Shown piece by piece: positions 52,033 to 60,324 of a stretch of 64,000 nucleotides of DNA. The DNA is from Micromonospora haikouensis (GTDB lineage Bacteria; Actinomycetota; Actinomycetes; Mycobacteriales; Micromonosporaceae): assembly GCF_900091595.1 (NCBI RefSeq), contig NZ_FMCW01000003.1, forward strand, positions 241,618 to 305,617, given 5' to 3'. The stretch's first letter is position 1. The number at the start of each line of letters is the position of its first letter. Under the pieces are notes generated by a model, which saw nothing but the letters and a program-made list of their open reading frames with translations, did not search any database and had not been told where the DNA came from. The position numbers and the translations under genes are program-made.

Positions 52033-52787
52033 GCCGCGCTCCTGTCCGCGCCGATGCCCGGCGCAACTTGGGTTGTCGTGCCGCGCGCCAGCTCGGCGAG
52101 GGCTGCCATCTGCGGGCCGATGCCCCGCGCGGTGTCGAGCGGCCGCGCGGCGTGCGGCCAGATCGCGGAAACGGCGTCGGCGTAGTCGCGTCCGGCGAGC
52201 ACCGTGACGGTGCCGGCCGAGTCGATGCCGAGGCGGCGGGCCTGTGCCCGCAGGATCGGCACGGTGACTGCGCCGGTCTGGCCCATGCGCAGCTCGTAGG
52301 GCTCGATCCAGGTGTCCGGGGTGATCAGCCCGTGGCGGGCGGACAGAATGAGTAGTCGACCGCCGAGACGGTCGGCGGCCCGTCGACATGCCTGGTGGTA
52401 GCTGCCGGTGTACATGCGCCCGGCCGGTGCGGGACGGTCGAGCTTGGCTCCCCCGCAACCGACGATGACCAGCGTCTCGGCGCGGCTGAGCAGCGTCTGA
52501 CGCATCCGGGTGTTTACCGGGTCGGCGTAAGCCTTGCTGGCGGCCTGTCGGGTGATGCCGAGCGGCCGGGCCACGTCGGCGTAGGACCAGCCCTGGTTGA
52601 GGACCAGGTCGACGGCCAGCCACTCGCGCGCCTCACGGGCAGCGACCTCCATGCGGGCGATCGCGGCCAGCGCCTCGGACGGCGTGCGCGCGGCAGTCAG
52701 GTCGGCCATGTGCGCGGCGAGGTGCCCGGTCGCGGTGTCGAGCTGGGGCAGCATGTGACAACCGTGGTTGTCGCTGGGCCGGTTCAT
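52029..52787 (-). CDS. DUF6884 protein with N-terminal helical/HTH part
   Basis: The protein has 252 residues from the ATG at 52787. Residues 1-100 are helical with an HTH-like LVLNQGWSYADVARPLGITR. The C part has the DUF6884 pattern LVIVGCGGAKLDRPAPAGRM, YTGSYHQACRRAADRLGGRL, LSARHGLITPDTWIEPYELR and VLAGRDYADAV. DUF6884 is related to YaaA-like and nucleotide-binding folds (peroxide stress, DUF328); here it is coupled to replication genes, so a role in replication or DNA handling is plausible but unknown. Confidence 0.82.
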   Translation of the reverse strand: MNRPSDNHGCHMLPQLDTATGHLAAHMADLTAARTPSEALAAIARMEVAAREAREWLAVDLVLNQGWSYADVARPLGITRQAASKAYADPVNTRMRQTLLSRAETLVIVGCGGAKLDRPAPAGRMYTGSYHQACRRAADRLGGRLLILSARHGLITPDTWIEPYELRMGQTGAVTVPILRAQARRLGIDSAGTVTVLAGRDYADAVSAIWPHAARPLDTARGIGPQMAALAELARGTTTQVAPGIGADRSAA

Positions 52788-53959
52788 GCGGCCACCGTCC
52801 GGGGGCGGCGGGCACCGGCGGCGAGACCGGAGCGGATCGTACGCAGCGTTTCGAACCGGGTGAGGCCGATCGACAGCGCGGCCTGTTCCAGCAACGCGGC
52901 AGCCTGGTCGGCGGGCAGCGCTCCCCCGGCGGCGAGCTGGCCGAGGGCAACCGCGGAGACGTAGAGCATGTGGTTACGCTCGCCCTCGGCGGCGCGCCGA
53001 AGCTGGTCGAGCTGCCCGTTGATCGCGGCGTCCAGGTAGGCACCGGACCGTCCGGACGGCAGGTCCACAGCGACCGGGCGTTGAGGCGGCAGCGGTGCGG
53101 GTGCGAGGCGTTCGGCGAGCCAGCCGGGAAGGTCGGCGACCGGCAGGTCACGGGCGACCGCGTAGGGGCGGCCCGCGACGGTGCTTCCGGCCGCGACGAC
53201 GTAGCCACCGTGGGCACGGGTGTCGACCAGCCAGCCGAGACCGTTGCCGCGCTCTCCGGCCGTGTTGCGCAGGGCCGGGCCGTTGGTGGGGTGCCGGAAG
53301 TACAGGTGCGCACCGCCCCGGCCCGTGGTCACGGCGTAGGTGTCGTCGGGCACCGGCTGACCAGCGGCCTCGCACAGCGCGGCGAGCACGTCGACCCCGC
53401 CCGACGCGGCCGGGTACGGGCAACCGGGCGGCGGGACCTGGTCGGGCTTGCGGACGTCCAGGTCGACGACGACCAGCCCGGACGGGCCGCAGGCGATGCC
53501 GACGCCGTACGGGATCTCCGCCCAGCCGCGCCGGATCCGGTCGGGGTCGAGGGTCGCGCGGGCCTCCCAGCCGGTGTGCCCGTTGCGGCAGCGCGGGTCC
53601 CGGGCGGCGCAGGCGTCGGCGGCGTGGTCGGGAAACGCGGGCCGCTTGTCGTTCGGCCGCAGGGGGAAGACGTGCCAGCCACGCGCGGCGGCGGCGAGAG
53701 CCACGTCGCCCAAGGATTCGTTGTCGAGCATGGGTTTCGGCCTCCTGATATCGGGTGCGGACGGGTGTTTGCGCTGGTAGTTCTCGCTGGCGCAGGCAGC
53801 GCAGTAGCGGGCCTTCTCCCACCGGGCGACCTGCAACGGCTGACCGGACACGGTGTCGTCGGCCGCGACGGTCCGGTCACAGATGTGCGGGTAGGGCAGG
53901 TCGGCCGGCACGAGGCGGCCGAGAGCCTTGCTCGCGCCGATCCAATGCCCGCCCGTCAT
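52784..53959 (-). CDS. Bifunctional DNA primase-polymerase of the AICE
   Basis: The protein has 391 residues from the ATG at 53959; that start overlaps the preceding gene's stop by 4 bases, which supports it over the ATG at 53731. Residues 1-75 contain a Cys-rich start (CDRTV, RYCAACASENYQRKH) that could bind zinc, followed by the prim-pol catalytic domain (ALAAAARGWHVFPLRPNDKR, DLDVRKPDQVPPPGCPYPAA, VTTGRGGAHLYFRHPTNGPA, GGYVVAAGSTVAGRPYAVAR). The aspartate pair DLD is the metal site. It primes and possibly replicates the AICE circle. Confidence 0.9.
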   Translation of the reverse strand: MTGGHWIGASKALGRLVPADLPYPHICDRTVAADDTVSGQPLQVARWEKARYCAACASENYQRKHPSAPDIRRPKPMLDNESLGDVALAAAARGWHVFPLRPNDKRPAFPDHAADACAARDPRCRNGHTGWEARATLDPDRIRRGWAEIPYGVGIACGPSGLVVVDLDVRKPDQVPPPGCPYPAASGGVDVLAALCEAAGQPVPDDTYAVTTGRGGAHLYFRHPTNGPALRNTAGERGNGLGWLVDTRAHGGYVVAAGSTVAGRPYAVARDLPVADLPGWLAERLAPAPLPPQRPVAVDLPSGRSGAYLDAAINGQLDQLRRAAEGERNHMLYVSAVALGQLAAGGALPADQAAALLEQAALSIGLTRFETLRTIRSGLAAGARRPRTVAA

Positions 53960-54327
53960 CGGCCCGGCCGCGCGTCGTAGCAGGTCAGGCACTCGCCGAG
54001 CGAGCGCGGAATGTAGTAGTCGCGCAGCTCGCCGCAGGCCGGGCAGATGCGGCGGGCACGCAGCGCGGCCGAGATCGCGCGCTGCTGCGCCGGGCTGGCG
54101 GTGCGCTTCGGCCGGGCGAGGTCGAGCCGGTACAGGTACGCGGCCCGGGTGCCGCCGACGCCCCGCCAGAGGATCTGAGCAGCGACCGGCTGACCGCCCG
54201 GCCGCAAGCCGCGCGTCCGGAGCTGCCTGCGGGTGGCATAACCGGCCGGCGCGCCGCCCCACCAGAACGTAGGAATGCCGTACCGGGTGCCCTCGGGATC
54301 CCAGTAGGCGGCACGGAATCGCGACAT
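53956..54327 (-). CDS. RRQRL-type zinc-binding AICE protein
   Basis: A 123-residue protein from the ATG at 54327. The N part shows GIPTFWWGGAPAGYATRRQL (an RRQ-type motif, then RTRGLRPGG) and the C part a zinc ribbon, CPACGELRDYYIPRSLGECLTCY. Proteins described as RRQRL-motif zinc-binding are typical of AICE modules. Its start overlaps the next gene's stop as TGATG. Role unknown; nucleic-acid binding likely. Confidence 0.8.
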   Translation of the reverse strand: MSRFRAAYWDPEGTRYGIPTFWWGGAPAGYATRRQLRTRGLRPGGQPVAAQILWRGVGGTRAAYLYRLDLARPKRTASPAQQRAISAALRARRICPACGELRDYYIPRSLGECLTCYDARPGR

Positions 54328-54671
54328 CAGCCGGCCCTCCTGTCGAGCGCCGGTCGGTCGGCGGCCCGGCCGCGCAGGGCGGCGGGCCGGAGCGCGGCGA
54401 CGGCGGCCAGCAGTTCGCGGCACAGGTGCAGCGCGAGGCCGAGCTGTCGCCGGGCGGTGTCCTCGGTCCGGCTGAGCGGGACGCGGATGCGGATCTCGGC
54501 GTAGTCGACGTCGGCGGCGCGTACGCGGGTGATGACGGCCCGGCCGCCGAGCGGCCCGTCGGCGATGATGTCGGGGGCCTGGTGCAGGGTCACTCCGCAG
54601 CGGTGATCGCGGGTGCACCAGGTGGTGTGCGGCGTCTCGGCCCGGGTAAACCGGGCCATGGTCCGGGCCAT
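54327..54671 (-). CDS. Hypothetical AICE protein
   Basis: A 114-residue protein from the ATG at 54671. No transmembrane helices; the first half includes WCTRDHRCGVTLHQAPD (two Cys, two His, could bind metal) and a helical C part (RRQLGLALHLCRELLAAVAA). Overlaps both neighbours (TGATG at each junction), so it is a coupled module gene. Not recognised as a named family. Confidence 0.65.
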   Translation of the reverse strand: MARTMARFTRAETPHTTWCTRDHRCGVTLHQAPDIIADGPLGGRAVITRVRAADVDYAEIRIRVPLSRTEDTARRQLGLALHLCRELLAAVAALRPAALRGRAADRPALDRRAG

Positions 54672-54943
54672 CAGCGGGTGCCCTTGCCGTGCATCTCGCG
54701 CAGGCTGTTGATGATCCGGCGGCCGATGCGCAGGCGGCGTCCGTCGCCGTGGCAGCGGCGGCAGAGGCCGAACGCGCGGCCGAACGGGCTACGGCGGGTG
54801 CCGGTGCCGGAACACTTGCGGCAGGCTCCGAACGGCCAGAGCCAGCAGCCGAGCGCGTAACAGAGAGTGGCGATCGTGGCGGCGAGGATCAGCACGCCGA
54901 TCATGGTGGTTTTGGGGGTTGCGGTCGCGGCAAGGGCAGGCAC
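54671..54943 (-). CDS. Small membrane protein with DnaJ-like zinc motif
   Basis: A 90-residue protein from GTG 54943, chosen because GGAGG lies 6 bases upstream. One transmembrane helix (IGVLILAATIATLCYALGCW) is followed by CRKCSGTGTRRSPFGRAFGL and CRRCHGDGRR, two CxxCxGxG-type units as in DnaJ zinc fingers. It starts the coupled AICE gene string that runs to the primase. Role unknown, possibly in transfer. Confidence 0.7.
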   Translation of the reverse strand: MPALAATATPKTTMIGVLILAATIATLCYALGCWLWPFGACRKCSGTGTRRSPFGRAFGLCRRCHGDGRRLRIGRRIINSLREMHGKGTR

Positions 54944-54989
54944 AGTGAGCCTCCAGAGGCGGTTTCTGGGCGTGAAGGGCTGGCGGCGC

Positions 54990-55078
54990 AACCCGCGACC
55001 GGTCAATGTCTGCGCTGACCAGGCCGGTCGCGGGTTGGGTCGCGGTGACGCGACCGGTCGCGGGTGGGCCGCGACCGG
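54990..55078. repeat. CGCGACCGG repeat cluster behind tra (clt candidate)
   Basis: CGCGACCGG occurs forward at 54994-55002, 55049-55057 and 55070-55078, and inverted at 55024-55032 and 55054-55062. AACCCGCGACCGG and its exact complement form a 13-bp inverted repeat (54990-55002, 55024-55036); CGCGACCGGTCGCG (55049-55062) is a perfect palindrome. The cluster lies between the Tra stop and the next gene. In Streptomyces plasmids the DNA site recognised by TraB (clt) is a cluster of short repeats beside traB, so this is a candidate transfer site. Confidence 0.6.
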
Positions 55079-57223
55079 CTACGCGGCCTTGCGGCGGGTG
55101 ATCGCGGCGTCGATGTCGTCGGCCTTGGCTCCCTTGAGGGCCTTGCCGGACCGCTTGACGTCAACGCTGCGTACACCGAACGACCGGACCTGAGCCGAGA
55201 TCGACTCGGCGGTCACGTCCGCGTACGCCTCGGGAAGCCGGTCGGCGAGGCGGGCCGCGATCTCTTCCCACTGCGCGCCGGTCTCGCCGCGCTCGATCAC
55301 GCTGCGAACGTCGGCGAGCACGTCGCGGATCTCGCGGGCGACGTCCTCGCCGGCCGCCATGCCGGACAGCGTGCCGGCCGCCTCGCGCAGCTTCCGCGCG
55401 GCGATCAGGATCTTCTCCGCGTCGTCCGCGTCGGCGAGGTACGTGCGAACCGTCGGGGTAGCGTCCGACGCGCCGCGCAGGATGCCGACGCCCTTGTAGC
55501 TGGGCAGCAGCGTCGACGAGTCGTAGCCCTCGGAGTTCGCCCCGGCCCCAAGGACCAGGTCGGAGACGTTCCACGACCCGGTGCGCAGGGAAAACCGGAC
55601 CTGGTGGTTGTCGCGGAAGCTGATGAACTGCGTGGCGACCTGCCCGCCGCCGACCCCGCTGGGCCGCTGGGTGGCATCGACGAACCCGACACCGGCCGTC
55701 GGGGCGACCTTGACCAGGTAGACCAACAGAGACGCGATCTCCTTGCTGACGTCGCCCAGGTCGAAGTACTCCTGAAACTCGTCCAGCACGACCAGCCGCA
55801 CCGGCATCCGGTACTTCGGGTCACGGGCGATCTCGCGGGTCAGCTTGCCCTCGGGGCAGATGTCGACCGGCAGCTTGGACAGCCGCTCGTACCGGTCCTG
55901 CACGTCGGCCTTGATCTCGCGCAGCGCTTCAAGCGCGATCTCGGCGGGGTCGCCGTCGCGGGTCATCGCCAGCCCGAACGCGTACCGGTCGGCGACCAAC
56001 GCGAACTTGCGCCAGTCCGGCTTGCCGCCACCGTCCAGAACCGTCAGCTTCACGTACGGGTCCAGCGCGGCGTACAGGGCCAGCGAGCGGGCCGCGAACG
56101 TCTTGCCCTGCCGAGGCTGCGCACCGATCAGGATGCTGTTCCACATCAGGTCGACGCTCACCTTGTTGCCGCGCTCGTCCAGCCCGAACGGGGCCGGCTG
56201 CCAGATGTCAGTGGGCTTGCAGCGCAGCAGCGGCGTCCGGCCCGCGCCCTGGGCGAGCGGGTCGCGGTCGGCTACCCACAGCGTGTGCCGCCGGTGCGAC
56301 GACGGGTCGCGGGTGATGAACACCTGCGACACCGCGACGTCCAGACCCGAGGCGATCGCGCCGCGCGCCTTGACCGCGTCGTCGAACGTCTTGCCGTACG
56401 GCAGATCGATCGACACCTGCGAGCCGGTGCCCGAGGCGTCACGGGCCATGGTCGAGCCGAACCCGATCTGCTGGTGCGCCTTGTCCGGGTGCCCGAGACC
56501 AGCGGCGTAGTACGCGCGCAGGATGATGTCCGGGTTCACCCGGCGGAAGCGACCCGAGACGGTGGCCGGGGTGATGATGCGCCGGTCCTCCGGGCGGCCG
56601 ATGTGCGCCAGGAACGCGACCAGCAGGCAAGCGGTCAGCACCAGTGCCCACACCGGGGCGACGGCGTAGAGCACCGGGCCGCCGACGCACACCGCGACGG
56701 CCTCGGCGGCGAGCACGATGCCGCGCCACATGCGGGTGGCCTTGACCTCCCGGTGCAGCTTGAGCCACATCGCGGGGTCGTTGGCGTCGGCGGCGGCCTG
56801 CCGCAGCCCGTACTGCTCCGACACCCACCACCACTTGAGCTGCCGACCGATCAGCCGGAACGTGCCGACACCGGCCCAGAACGTAGCGAGGGTGACGTAC
56901 TGAGGCGCGCGAACCGCGTGAAAGCCGGCACGGTAGCCGGTCAGGGCAGCGGCCTGCCCGAGGCTGTGCCGGATGTTCGGCCACGTCGACCAGTTGGCCG
57001 GCACGATCGGCCGCTTGCCCGAGGCGTCGACCGGCGGCGGCTCGACCGGCATCCCGCCACGCTGCGGCATCTCGTCGAGGTTGACCTCGAAGTGCGTGCC
57101 CGACTCGGCGGCCCGGCGGGCGCGCTTGGCGTCCAGGTCGACGACCTCGGCGTCAGGGCCGGCGGTCACGTCGGCTTCGGCGGCCTGCCAGTCGAACCGG
57201 TCGTCATCGTGGGGAGACGTCAT
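55079..57223 (-). CDS. FtsK/SpoIIIE-type DNA translocase TraB-like
   Basis: The protein has 714 residues from the ATG at 57223, with GGAGGAA about 8 bases ahead. Two or three transmembrane segments (YVTLATFWAGVGTF, LYAVAPVWALVLTACLLVAF) lie in the N-terminal 220 residues, followed by the FtsK ATPase: Walker A ILIGAQPRQGKTFAA, Walker B VRLVVLDEFQEYFDL and the sensor VGFVDATQRPSGVGGG. The C terminus is a helical winged-helix-like domain (ESISAQVRSFGVRSVDVKRS), as in TraB. It moves double-stranded AICE DNA between mycelia. The repeat cluster beside its stop is a candidate recognition site. Confidence 0.92.
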   Translation of the reverse strand: MTSPHDDDRFDWQAAEADVTAGPDAEVVDLDAKRARRAAESGTHFEVNLDEMPQRGGMPVEPPPVDASGKRPIVPANWSTWPNIRHSLGQAAALTGYRAGFHAVRAPQYVTLATFWAGVGTFRLIGRQLKWWWVSEQYGLRQAAADANDPAMWLKLHREVKATRMWRGIVLAAEAVAVCVGGPVLYAVAPVWALVLTACLLVAFLAHIGRPEDRRIITPATVSGRFRRVNPDIILRAYYAAGLGHPDKAHQQIGFGSTMARDASGTGSQVSIDLPYGKTFDDAVKARGAIASGLDVAVSQVFITRDPSSHRRHTLWVADRDPLAQGAGRTPLLRCKPTDIWQPAPFGLDERGNKVSVDLMWNSILIGAQPRQGKTFAARSLALYAALDPYVKLTVLDGGGKPDWRKFALVADRYAFGLAMTRDGDPAEIALEALREIKADVQDRYERLSKLPVDICPEGKLTREIARDPKYRMPVRLVVLDEFQEYFDLGDVSKEIASLLVYLVKVAPTAGVGFVDATQRPSGVGGGQVATQFISFRDNHQVRFSLRTGSWNVSDLVLGAGANSEGYDSSTLLPSYKGVGILRGASDATPTVRTYLADADDAEKILIAARKLREAAGTLSGMAAGEDVAREIRDVLADVRSVIERGETGAQWEEIAARLADRLPEAYADVTAESISAQVRSFGVRSVDVKRSGKALKGAKADDIDAAITRRKAA

Positions 57224-57357
57224 GATGGTGTTTCCTCCGTGGTCGGTTGTCGATTCGGGGAGGGCCGGCGGCGCGGCCGGGTTGTCGAGGCCGTGGGCCG
57301 CGCCGCCGGGTGGGGCTACTTGTCGGTTACGCCGCAGCGGCGGCACGGGGGTGGGCG

Positions 57358-57600
57358 TCAGTGGCGGCCCTTCTTCTTGTCCTTCTTGCCGCTGACGCTG
57401 CCGATGGCGACCGCGCCAGAGCCGATCGCGGACTGCCCGGTGACCCGCACCGACCCGGTGCGCACGGTGCCGCCGCCGCTGCGGTCGCTGCGCTCGAAGT
57501 TCCAGTGCCCGTCCTGGCAGATGGCCTCGGTGCCGTCGTCGGCGACGGTGACGGACTTCCAGTTGCTGGTGCCGCACTTACGGCAGGTGGTGATCGCCAC
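57358..57600 (-). CDS. Small zinc-ribbon AICE protein
   Basis: An 80-residue protein from GTG 57600 with GGAGGAACCC ahead. A zinc-ribbon start (TCRKCGTSNWKSVTVADD, CQDGHWNFERSD) is followed by a Gly/Ser-rich middle and a basic GKKDKKKGR tail. It lies upstream of the tra gene on the same strand. Probably a nucleic-acid binding accessory protein of the element. Confidence 0.75.
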   Translation of the reverse strand: MAITTCRKCGTSNWKSVTVADDGTEAICQDGHWNFERSDRSGGGTVRTGSVRVTGQSAIGSGAVAIGSVSGKKDKKKGRH

Positions 57601-57686
57601 GGGTTCCTCCTGTGGATGTCGCGGCCAGGGGGTCTGGCTGCCTCCGCGTGCCGCCGGGTGATGGGGCCCGGCGGCCACGGGGGCGG

Positions 57687-58154
57687 TCAGACCGCGCAGA
57701 ACAGGGCGGCGACGAACAGCCAGGCGTAGTGCCAGGACTGGTCCAGGGCGTATGCGCCGGTGCCGAGGGAGGGGTTGTCGTCGTGGCCGGGGCGGGGGAT
57801 GCCGAGGGCGTAGAAGCGGGCGGAGCCGAGGGCGGAGGCGATGCGCTTGAGCGGGGTGCGCCGGTCGGCGATGTAGTGCGTGACCGCCGACACGGCCAGG
57901 CCGACGGCGACGCCGGCCGGGTCGAGGCGTAGGCCGGTGCCGGCGATCAGGAACAGCAGCGCCAGGCCGGCAGTAGCCGTGTAGGTGGTGACGTGGGCGG
58001 CGCAGGCGATACGCCCGGACCATCCAGGCTGACCCTTGCAGTCGGCCTGATGCTGGGTCTGCACCCAGTGGTCGGCGACCTGGTGGGCGACGTAGAGGGC
58101 GACGAACACGGCAGCGAACGTGGCGGCGCGGGTGCCGGTCGGGTCTGCGAACAT
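57687..58154 (-). CDS. DUF3307-like membrane protein
   Basis: The protein has 155 residues from the ATG at 58154. Four or so hydrophobic helices are present, with conserved His/Asp positions in YVAHQVADHWVQTQ, IACAAHVTTYTATA and THYIADRRTPLKR, as in DUF3307. It lies between DUF2637 and the zinc-ribbon gene in the AICE transfer region. Members of this group are common in AICEs; function unknown. Confidence 0.75.
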   Translation of the reverse strand: MFADPTGTRAATFAAVFVALYVAHQVADHWVQTQHQADCKGQPGWSGRIACAAHVTTYTATAGLALLFLIAGTGLRLDPAGVAVGLAVSAVTHYIADRRTPLKRIASALGSARFYALGIPRPGHDDNPSLGTGAYALDQSWHYAWLFVAALFCAV

Positions 58155-58243
58155 GGGTGTTCTCTCCTGAGGTCTGGTGACTGATGGGAGGGCCGGTGAC
58201 GCGGCGCTTGCTTGGCGGCTGGTGGCCGCGTCACCGGGCGAAG

Positions 58244-59005
58244 TCAGGCAGCGGCGAGGGCGGGCGTTTCAGCAGGTACCGGGGCAGATGGTGACGCATC
58301 GGTGACGCGCAGGGCGGCGAGGTGACGCCGTGCGGTCGATACCGAGACACCGGCCTTGGCGGCGATCTCCGAGACCGGCGCGTCGGGCATCTTGGCGGCG
58401 GCCTTGGCGACCTTCTCGGCCGACACCGGGCGCGGCGTGACGCGCTTCGCAGGCGTCTTCTTGACCGCCAGAACCGGGGCAGGCTCGGCGGCGGGCAGCT
58501 CCGGCCCCCAGATGTCCTCATTGGTGTAGACCGGCTTTGACTCGACCAGGTCGACGGGGGCCGGGGCCGGCTCGCTGACCGCTTCGGCCTCGATCGTGGT
58601 CTCGGTGAGTGCGCGAATCCGGCCGCCGATCTCGACCAGGCTGATCGACGCGACCACGATCAGGCCGTCTACGCTGAACGGCAGCAGGTAGGCCGATGAA
58701 TCGGCCTCGCCGTACCGAACGGCCACGCCCACCATGTGCCAGTACGACACCCACGCTGCGATACCCGCGATGACGGCGGTAGCGCCGAGCCGCACGGCGG
58801 ACAGGCCGCCACGCCGGGCCGGAATCCGGGAGATCAGTTCGACCGCCAGCAGCAGCGCCACCGGCGACCACGCGGAAATGGCCTGACTGATCACGTTGTC
58901 GGCGGCGTGAAGCACGTTGCCCGCCAGCGACGCCGCGATGCCGAGGGCGAATACCGAACGGACACCCCACCCGATGCGCTTGAGGCGCTTGAGGTCCTGA
59001 GCCAT
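58244..59005 (-). CDS. DUF2637 (SpdB-like) spread protein
   Basis: The protein has 253 residues from the ATG at 59005 (GTG 59008 is an alternative). Four transmembrane helices are predicted by hydrophobicity in the first 140 residues (VFALGIAASLAGNVLHAADN, WSPVALLLAVELISRI, LGATAVIAGIAAWVSYW, SVDGLIVVASISLVEIG), then a linker and a C-terminal helix-turn-helix-like region (VSEIAAKAGVSVSTARRHLA). DUF2637 proteins are spread functions for intramycelial transfer. Coupled to the next gene by TGATG. Confidence 0.88.
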   Translation of the reverse strand: MAQDLKRLKRIGWGVRSVFALGIAASLAGNVLHAADNVISQAISAWSPVALLLAVELISRIPARRGGLSAVRLGATAVIAGIAAWVSYWHMVGVAVRYGEADSSAYLLPFSVDGLIVVASISLVEIGGRIRALTETTIEAEAVSEPAPAPVDLVESKPVYTNEDIWGPELPAAEPAPVLAVKKTPAKRVTPRPVSAEKVAKAAAKMPDAPVSEIAAKAGVSVSTARRHLAALRVTDASPSAPVPAETPALAAA

Positions 59006-59250
59006 CACGCGACCGCCTTCCGAGCGGCGGGACGCGCGGCCAGCTCGGCGGCGACACGGGTCACGCGGGCCTCGGCCCGGCGCAGCCGCCGCCAGTCCAG
59101 CGGCGACGGACCGCCCTCAGCGGTCAACACTCGGATCTCGGCGTCAACGAGGTCGATCTCTGCGTCGATCAGCGGCATCTCGCGCTCGATCGCGGCAAGG
59201 TCGGCGGCAGTAGGACCTTGGAGTTCGGACGGAAGGCGTTTCGTGTGCAT
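59005..59250 (-). CDS. DUF6284 protein
   Basis: An 81-residue protein from the ATG at 59250, preceded by GCGGAGGAA. It is a helical, charged protein with IEREMPLIDAEIDLVDAEIR and WRRLRRAEARVTRV, the DUF6284 pattern seen in AICEs. It is the first gene of the minus-strand transfer operon, with the regulated region right behind its start. Role unknown. Confidence 0.82.
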   Translation of the reverse strand: MHTKRLPSELQGPTAADLAAIEREMPLIDAEIDLVDAEIRVLTAEGGPSPLDWRRLRRAEARVTRVAAELAARPAARKAVA

Positions 59251-59322
59251 CGATGGATTCCTCCGCTGCTCGGTGCGGCCAAAGGAGGCCGATCCGCCCC
59301 TGCTGGGCTGTGACCTACGCAA

Positions 59323-59425
59323 CCTAACAACTGATATGGCGGCGAGTCAACTGTTAGGTCTGAGGTTGGCTGTGACCAGGCAAAACGCCCGCAGGCGACC
59401 TACCATCTGGTAGGCCGCTGGTAGG
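59323..59425. promoter_or_regulatory. Paired palindromes in the divergent GntR control region
   Basis: Two elements: CCTAACA (59323-59329) with TGTTAGG (59352-59358), and CCTACCA (59399-59405) facing TGGTAGG (59408-59414) with a second TGGTAGG at 59419-59425. Both lie between the start of the minus-strand transfer operon (59250) and the GntR-kinase start (59470). Similarly placed operators control GntR (KorSA-like) repressors in AICEs. The first pair is closest to the transfer operon, the second to the regulator gene. Confidence 0.65.
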
Positions 59426-59469
59426 CTGTTCGGGTTCCCCGGCCGCCGTGAGATGCGAGGTCCCGAGAC

Positions 59470-60324
59470 ATGACGTCCCCTGAACCCCGGCTGACCAGGT
59501 CGGAAGCGCTGCATCTGCAAGTGGCGCGCAAGCTGCGAAACGACATCGCGGCCGGAGTGCTCCGAGACGGTGAAACGCTGCCGTCTACCCGAGAGTTGGC
59601 TAAACAATGGGATGTAAGCGTCTTCACCATTACCGAGGCAATGCGAGTCCTGGCCGATGAAGGCTTAGTGGTTAGCAAGTCTAGATCCAAGCGTGTAGTG
59701 CACGCGCCGGACCAAGGCCGCCGTAATGAGATACGGCTGCCGCAGCCGCAGGTAATCTTTGTTGGCGGTTATGCTGGGAGCGGCAAGACAGAGCTGGGCA
59801 GAATTCTCGCTAAGGAGACCGGCTGGCCGATGCTCGATAAGGACACTCTGACGCGACCAGTTGTCGAGGCCGCGTTGGAAATCCTCGGGCTATCGCCGCA
59901 TGACCGTGAATCCGAGAGGTATCTGACCCTGATCCGACCTAGGGAGTACGAATCCCTAATGGCTGCCGCGCTAGAGAATGTTGGGTGCGGGAATAGTGCC
60001 ATCGTGACCGCCCCGTTCATTCGTGAGTTCAGCGACGCAACTTGGATCACCCGCACCCGAGCCATGCTTACCGGCCTCAAAGCTGCCACTACGTTGGTGT
60101 GGGTTTACTGCGATGCCGACTCGATGAATGGCTATATCAGGCAGCGGGGTGCAGCGAGAGACGGAGCAAAGCTTGCCGACTGGCCGGGTTACGTCGCCAG
60201 CATAAATCTTGACTTCCGCCCCCCGGCCCCTCACGTAGTCGTCAACAACTGCACATCAGGCGAACCGCTCCAGAGTCAAGCCGCAGCGCTACTTAAGGCC
60301 GTCCTCGGCGGAGAGCAGCCATGA
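59470..60324 (+). CDS. GntR-type regulator fused to a P-loop kinase domain
   Basis: The protein has 284 residues from ATG 59470. Residues 5-78 are a GntR winged helix (LHLQVARKLRNDIAAGVLRD, LPSTRELAKQWDVSVFTITE, AMRVLADEGLVVSKSRSKRV). Residues about 93-284 are a P-loop kinase of the zeta-toxin/AAA_33 type with Walker A FVGGYAGSGKTELGRIL, LDKDTLTRPVVEAALEI and a lid-like Arg region (YIRQRGAARDGAKLADWP). The fusion is unusual: KorSA repressors in AICEs usually carry only a UTRA domain. The P-loop part may sense or phosphorylate a nucleotide or sugar. Coupled (4-base overlap) to the guanylate-kinase-like gene; codon use and GC are less extreme than the chromosome. Confidence 0.85.
   Translation: MTSPEPRLTRSEALHLQVARKLRNDIAAGVLRDGETLPSTRELAKQWDVSVFTITEAMRVLADEGLVVSKSRSKRVVHAPDQGRRNEIRLPQPQVIFVGGYAGSGKTELGRILAKETGWPMLDKDTLTRPVVEAALEILGLSPHDRESERYLTLIRPREYESLMAAALENVGCGNSAIVTAPFIREFSDATWITRTRAMLTGLKAATTLVWVYCDADSMNGYIRQRGAARDGAKLADWPGYVASINLDFRPPAPHVVVNNCTSGEPLQSQAAALLKAVLGGEQP

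Noticed and set aside
53731..53959. ATG at 53731 as the start of the primase-polymerase
   Set aside because: The 76 codons ahead are in frame, Cys-rich and plausible, and the ATG at 53959 overlaps the upstream stop by 4 bases, as do the other module junctions.
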